This document shows, piece after piece, positions 59,802 through 64,000 of a stretch of DNA of 64,000 nt; position 1 is the stretch's first letter; each line of letters starts with the position of its first letter. Source of the stretch: Cellvibrio mixtus subsp. mixtus J3-8. GTDB taxonomy: Bacteria > Pseudomonadota > Gammaproteobacteria > Pseudomonadales > Cellvibrionaceae. The stretch is taken from contig NZ_ALBT01000067.1 in NCBI RefSeq assembly GCF_000766945.1, forward strand, positions 30,534 to 94,533, given 5' to 3'. The position numbers and the translations under genes are program-made. The notes beneath the pieces are model-generated. The model was not told where the DNA came from and searched no databases. It was given only the letters and a program-made list of their open reading frames with translations.

Positions 59802-60920
59802 TCAGCGGGCAAAATACACTCCCCCCAGAATTACCTCCCGTTTTGCTCCGGTGACTGCACAGAGATTACCGGGGCGATGGTTTATTGTCTGATGGGCTAA
59901 CCAGGCGAAAGCCATAGCTTCAATCCACTGTGGATCAATACCGAGTTTCGCTGTCGTATCTAGTGTGCATCCGGGTAATAAGTCCTTCAATCGTTGCATT
60001 AATCGCTTATTAAATGCACCTCCACCACATACCAGTACTTCTTTTGGTGCATCGCTCAATTGTGTAATGCTGTTGCTGATACTCATCGCTGTTAGCTCGA
60101 GTAAAGATGCTTGGATGTCGCATGCATCCAGTTCGTGCGCCAATTTTTTCAGGCGATTACCCAGCCATGCGCGATTAAAACTTTCCCGCCCGGTACTTTT
60201 TGGTGGAGGTAAGGTGAAAAACGTTTCTTGCAGTAGTAGGTCAACTAACTCTGTTGATACTTTTCCCGATGCAGCCCATTTCCCGTCTGCGTCGTAGCTT
60301 TTGCCTTGGGACTCCTGCATCCATAAATCCATAAGCACATTTCCTGGGCCGGTATCGAAACCACACACAGTCCCGCTCGCAGGCAACCAGGTAATATTGG
60401 CCATACCGCCGATGTTGGCTATTACTCTATCTTTGCCGGGATTGTGAAAAATGGCGTTGTGGAAGGCTGGAACTAGCGGCGCACCTTGGCCGCTGGCTGC
60501 CATATCACGTCGCCGAAAATCGGCAATAGTAGTTATGCCAGTCAATTCGGCAATGATATTGGGATCACCAATTTGCAGCGTAAAACAACCCTCTGGCGAA
60601 CCCGGGGGGCGATGGCGAATGGTTTGCCCATGGCTGCCAATAGCAATTATTTCGTTGTGGTCAATACCAATCTTTTTGATCAGGTCAAGGCTGCATGTTG
60701 CAAATAACCTGGCAAGTTCTACGTCCAATACACCCATTCGGTCAATTTCATTATCACCGGGTAAGGCGATAGCGTGAATTTTTTTGCGCAGCTCTTCAGT
60801 AAACGGAGTGTTATGGGAGGCAATGAGTGTTGGAAAGGTTTGCATGTCAACCAGCGCTGCATCTATGCCATCAGCGCTGGTGCCAGACATCAAACCTATG
60901 TAGAGCTGGCGTTTCGACAT
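59802..60920 (-). CDS. anmK: Anhydro-N-acetylmuramic acid kinase
   Basis: A 372-residue ASKHA-fold kinase that cleaves and phosphorylates 1,6-anhydro-MurNAc during peptidoglycan recycling: GLMSGTSADGIDAALVD at the start, IGSHGQTIRHRPPG, FDTGPGNVLMDLW and LVCGGGAFNKRLM. With AmgK-MurU at 30-32 kb it gives two muramic-acid recycling routes in one window. Convergent with erpA (8 bases apart). Confidence 0.96.
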   Translation of the reverse strand: MSKRQLYIGLMSGTSADGIDAALVDMQTFPTLIASHNTPFTEELRKKIHAIALPGDNEIDRMGVLDVELARLFATCSLDLIKKIGIDHNEIIAIGSHGQTIRHRPPGSPEGCFTLQIGDPNIIAELTGITTIADFRRRDMAASGQGAPLVPAFHNAIFHNPGKDRVIANIGGMANITWLPASGTVCGFDTGPGNVLMDLWMQESQGKSYDADGKWAASGKVSTELVDLLLQETFFTLPPPKSTGRESFNRAWLGNRLKKLAHELDACDIQASLLELTAMSISNSITQLSDAPKEVLVCGGGAFNKRLMQRLKDLLPGCTLDTTAKLGIDPQWIEAMAFAWLAHQTINHRPGNLCAVTGAKREVILGGVYFAR

Positions 60921-60934
60921 GGTTAATTGGCTGA

Positions 60935-62350
60935 TTAGTTGGTTTTATTACCGCTCTTGGCTACAGCCACTTTAGTAGAGGATTTGTATTCATCCAGTTT
61001 GGCAATAAGGGGGCGGGTTGTGCCATTGAATCTGGCTAACTCGGTTTTCTCAATACCAATTGATTTTGGTAGCGGAACAGTAACGGGATTACGAACCTGG
61101 CCGTTGACATGAAATTCATAATGCAAATGTGGGCCAGAGGCCAAACCGGTAGAGCCAACATAACCAATCACGTCACCTTGGCTAATCCTCGCGCCGGCTT
61201 TCATTCCTTTCGCAAAAGCATTCATGTGGCCGTATAACGTTTCAATGCCTTGCCCATGCTGAATGATTATGCAATTACCGAAAGCACCTTTGCGCCCCGC
61301 AAAGGCAATTTTGCCATTACCGGTAGCGCGGATTGGTGTGCCGCGAACAGCAGCGTAATCGGTTCCTTTGTGCGCGCGAATAATATGTAGTACCGGATGT
61401 TTGCGCGCCAAATTAAAATGTGAGCTGATGCGTGCAAATTCGATGGGTGTCCGCAAGAATGCTTTATGCATACCGCGACCATCAGGGGTGTAATAATTAC
61501 TTACGCCGTCTTTATCTGTATAGCGTACTGCCTGGAAGGTTTTACCGCCGTTGGTAAATTCTGCTGCGATGATTTTGCCGGTGCCAATCTTTTTGCCGTC
61601 GAGAAATTGCTCCTCAAACATCACTTTAAAACTATCACCCTTTTGGATGTCCAGCGCAAAATCGATATCCCATCCAAAAATGTTAGCCAGTTCCATGGTT
61701 AGATAACTCGGCAATCCTGCACGTTTTCCGGCCATATAAAGAGAGCTGTCGATTGTGCCTTGGCTGAATGCATGCTTCACATCAGGTTTAAGGGCGGTTT
61801 CTTTGCTATCGAATCCTTTTGCGGTGCGGTTGAAGCTCAGGCTATTCAGGTCATCAATGATGTAATTCAGGCCTTGAAGTTGCCCGTTTTCAACAAGGAA
61901 GGCCATTTTTTGGCCCGGGCGGATATTGCGTAAATCTTTTGCGTCTTTGGCTTCACTAAATAATTCATAAATAGCGCGATCATTTAAGCCTGCACGTTTA
62001 AAAATAATAGAGAGGTTGTCGCCATTCTGAACTGTGAACTCTTTCCAGGGGGATGCTTCTGGTTCTATAACTACTGTTCGTTGAGGTTCGGGCGTCGCAG
62101 CAACTTCCTGAATAATCATTTCTACAGGAGGAATAACTATAGGATTTGCCTGGGTTTCGGTGCCTTGAAGATGTAACCCGGGAATATGGCTGCTCTCAAT
62201 CAAAACACTCCTTGAATCTGAATTATCTTCCACAACAATAAGCGCTACTACACCTATAGATAAGGCGGCAGCTGCCATCAAATGCCTACCTGGCAGGTGC
62301 TGTGACAGGGTTGCTTTGGTAATTTCGTAATATTTCTTTATTGGCGGCAT
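60935..62350 (-). CDS. M23-family peptidoglycan endopeptidase with OapA/LysM-like domain
   Basis: A 471-residue MepM-type endopeptidase. It has an N-terminal membrane segment (about 24-40), a LysM/OapA-like wall-binding region (FTVQNGDNLSIIFKRAG), and a C-terminal M23 domain with HKGTDYAA (H-x3-D) and HLHYEFH (H-x-H) zinc ligands, both intact. It should cut cross-links to allow wall growth. It lies 14 bases upstream of anmK in the same direction and divergent from tyrS, the Pseudomonas order. Confidence 0.93.
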   Translation of the reverse strand: MPPIKKYYEITKATLSQHLPGRHLMAAAALSIGVVALIVVEDNSDSRSVLIESSHIPGLHLQGTETQANPIVIPPVEMIIQEVAATPEPQRTVVIEPEASPWKEFTVQNGDNLSIIFKRAGLNDRAIYELFSEAKDAKDLRNIRPGQKMAFLVENGQLQGLNYIIDDLNSLSFNRTAKGFDSKETALKPDVKHAFSQGTIDSSLYMAGKRAGLPSYLTMELANIFGWDIDFALDIQKGDSFKVMFEEQFLDGKKIGTGKIIAAEFTNGGKTFQAVRYTDKDGVSNYYTPDGRGMHKAFLRTPIEFARISSHFNLARKHPVLHIIRAHKGTDYAAVRGTPIRATGNGKIAFAGRKGAFGNCIIIQHGQGIETLYGHMNAFAKGMKAGARISQGDVIGYVGSTGLASGPHLHYEFHVNGQVRNPVTVPLPKSIGIEKTELARFNGTTRPLIAKLDEYKSSTKVAVAKSGNKTN

Positions 62351-62551
62351 AAAAATGTCGTCTGTTTTTCATATAGAGATGTGATCCAAGAATGAGCATT
62401 TATAGCAGAAAAAAATGCCCTTAACACCCCAAAATTTCATCTTCCTGCAACAAGCCTTTGATTTAACCTTGAATTTGAAGTGAGATCAGGTATCTTGGCC
62501 GCCTTTTTGGCTCAAATCGAAACATAATTTCTATCACTTGGTTGGTGCGTT

Positions 62552-63859
62552 ATGACAGCAATTGACACAAATTTTCTGCAAGAGTTACAAGATCGTGGCC
62601 TTATTGCCCAAATGACAGGTGGTGAGGCAATTGTCGAGCATCTTAATTCGGGCAGTCGCACGCTTTATTGTGGCTTTGATCCAACTGCAGATAGTCTTCA
62701 TATTGGAAGCTTGGTTCCGCTTTTGATGTTAAAGCGTTTTCAATTGGCAGGTCACAAGCCTGTTGCATTGGTTGGTGGGGCGACCGGGTTGATTGGCGAC
62801 CCCAGCTTCAAGGCGCAGGAACGTAAGCTTAACACTCCGGATATTGTTGCTTCATGGGTGGGCAAGCTCAAGAATCAAGTTAGCCAATTTATTGATTTTA
62901 ATGCGGGAAGCAATTCTGCTGATGTCGTCAATAATTTGGATTGGGTCGGTAAAATTGATGTTCTGACCTTTTTGCGCGATGTGGGCAAGCATTTCTCTGT
63001 TAACAATATGATTAATAAGGAATCGGTAAAGCAGCGTATCGAGCGGGAAGGCGAGGGCATCTCTTTTACCGAGTTTACCTATATGCTGCTGCAATCTTAC
63101 GACTTTGCTGAATTGTATGCGCGTAACCAATGCACACTGCAAATAGGTGGTAGTGATCAGTGGGGGAATATTACTGGCGGGATAGATTTGACTCGCCGCC
63201 TCCATGGTGCTCAGGTATTTGGTTTGACTATGCCTCTGGTAACAAAGTCTGATGGGACCAAGTTTGGTAAAACGGAAACTGGTACTGTCTGGCTGGATTC
63301 TGCGCGAACATCTCCTTACGCCTTCTATCAATTTTGGTTAAATACAGCAGATGCAGATGTCTATAAATTCTTGCGCTACTTCACCTTCTTGTCTGTTGGC
63401 GAGATTGCAAAAATCGAAGCTGATGATGCGGCTCGCGAGTCTAGGCCCGAGGCGCAAAGACTGTTGGCCGAGGAGGTGACCAGAATTGTGCATGGAGATG
63501 CTGGCTTGCTCGCGGCGCAACGCATTACCCAAGCATTGTTTAATGATGAGTTATTGGGGTTGAGTGAAGCGGATTTTCTACAGCTTCAACAAGATGGTTT
63601 GCCTTCGTCAAATATTGAGCGGGCTAGTCTTGATGCGGTTCCTTTAACCCAGCTTTTGGCTGACGCGGAGTTGGCTGCATCAGGAAAACAAATTAAAGAT
63701 GCTCTTGCTCGTAGTGCGGTATTTGTAAATGGTATAGCCAAGTCACTTGAAGATAATATGAAAGTGGCGGATGTGTTTGCGCCGGCCCATGCGTTTTTTG
63801 GTCGCTTTTATGTGGTGAAAGTTGGCAAAAAGAAGTATCACCTGTTTGAAATTGTTTGA
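62552..63859 (+). CDS. tyrS: Tyrosyl-tRNA synthetase
   Basis: A 435-residue class I aminoacyl-tRNA synthetase with LHIGSLVPL (HIGH-type, 50-53), the Tyr pocket [21 protein letters not shown], and KFGKTETGT (KMSKS-type loop). A C-terminal S4-like RNA-binding domain ([23 protein letters not shown]) follows. It ends about 60 bases before a probable rRNA promoter. Confidence 0.97.
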   Translation: MTAIDTNFLQELQDRGLIAQMTGGEAIVEHLNSGSRTLYCGFDPTADSLHIGSLVPLLMLKRFQLAGHKPVALVGGATGLIGDPSFKAQERKLNTPDIVASWVGKLKNQVSQFIDFNAGSNSADVVNNLDWVGKIDVLTFLRDVGKHFSVNNMINKESVKQRIEREGEGISFTEFTYMLLQSYDFAELYARNQCTLQIGGSDQWGNITGGIDLTRRLHGAQVFGLTMPLVTKSDGTKFGKTETGTVWLDSARTSPYAFYQFWLNTADADVYKFLRYFTFLSVGEIAKIEADDAARESRPEAQRLLAEEVTRIVHGDAGLLAAQRITQALFNDELLGLSEADFLQLQQDGLPSSNIERASLDAVPLTQLLADAELAASGKQIKDALARSAVFVNGIAKSLEDNMKVADVFAPAHAFFGRFYVVKVGKKKYHLFEIV

Positions 63860-63926
63860 TTTTTGTTCGTATTGTTCCCCAATTATTCTGTGCTTCTGAA
63901 ATTCTTAAAATTGCGCCAAATAAAGC

Positions 63927-63955
63927 TTGCCTGGGTGAGGGGTGGTGCGTATAGT
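63927..63955 (+). promoter_or_regulatory. Candidate rRNA-operon P1-type promoter
   Basis: TTGCCT (63927-63932), a 17-base spacer and TATAGT (63950-63955) form a promoter, followed by GCGCGACCTC, a GC-rich discriminator typical of stringently controlled stable-RNA promoters. The bases 63890-63925 upstream are AT-rich, like an UP element. In Pseudomonas relatives a 16S-23S-5S operon lies directly after tyrS; here the 16S gene would begin beyond the edge. Confidence 0.65.
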
Positions 63956-64000
63956 GCGCGACCTCGCCAGGGCGAGTATCAAACAGATTGTTTCACAAAG

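Noticed and set aside
62852..63331. 159-codon antisense frame in tyrS
   Set aside because: Lies opposite the conserved catalytic region of tyrS and lacks a ribosome site or family motif.
1..64000. Phage, insertion sequence or integron features
   Set aside because: No transposase, integrase or terminal inverted-repeat pattern was seen in any frame or gap.
1..64000. tRNA genes
   Set aside because: No cloverleaf with the GGTTCGAATCC-type T-arm was recognised by eye in the gaps; a tRNAscan run would decide.

Overview
This window looks like chromosomal DNA of a gammaproteobacterial polysaccharide degrader close to Cellvibrio/Cellvibrionaceae. The basis is the polyserine linkers in secreted proteins (the lipoprotein glycoside hydrolase at 24734 and, unusually, LptD at 32150), a GH94 phosphorylase of the cellobionate type, a large TonB-dependent receptor, and Pseudomonas-like gene orders (amgK/murU beside lptD-surA-pdxA-ksgA-apaG-apaH; argC-bactofilin-erpA-anmK-M23-tyrS followed by what looks like an rRNA promoter). 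The genus is inferred from these traits, not measured. No phage, insertion sequence, CRISPR array or tRNA was recognised.

Layout. 1-10 kb: the end of an acyl-ACP synthetase-like gene coupled to an anchored amidohydrolase; then leftward genes for NDH-2, a TPR lipoprotein paired with a DUF3857/transglutaminase/TPR protein, a Gfo/Idh/MocA oxidoreductase and an SDR. 9-11 kb: an AraC regulator directly abutting a membrane GGDEF protein whose active site is degenerate but whose I-site is intact. 11-16 kb: a TonB-dependent receptor and a two-domain beta-propeller phytase behind a candidate Pho box. 17-23 kb: gluconokinase divergent from LacI regulator - GPH transporter - GH94 phosphorylase, which reads as a complete cellobionate utilisation module. 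23-24.5 kb: a zinc-ribbon protein, a MaoP-like DUF413 protein with a histone-H1-like tail, and rpsT. 24.7-30 kb: a lipoprotein glycoside hydrolase with a nested carbohydrate-binding domain, then a transmembrane Ser/Thr kinase with four Cys-x7-Cys repeats and a small secreted partner.

30-39 kb: cell-envelope housekeeping (MurU/AmgK peptidoglycan recycling, LptD, SurA) and pdxA-ksgA-apaG-apaH. 39.8-49 kb: an aa3-type cytochrome c oxidase locus with structural subunits (coxB, ctaD, coxC), heme A synthesis (ctaA, ctaB) and copper/assembly factors (ctaG, SURF1, PCuAC, SCO, plus an unassigned CxxxC protein). 49-57 kb: Yip1 protein, a polytopic membrane protein, hemL, thiE, an AT-rich acyltransferase, hemJ and a ClC transporter. 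57-64 kb: argC, DUF6776-bactofilin, erpA, anmK, an M23 endopeptidase, tyrS, and a rrn-type promoter at the right edge.

Most promising for follow-up: the cellobionate module with its CBAP-type residues, the Pho box in front of the TonB receptor/phytase pair, the degenerate GGDEF/AraC pair as a possible c-di-GMP-responsive switch, and the kinase with cysteine-paired repeats and its secreted neighbour.
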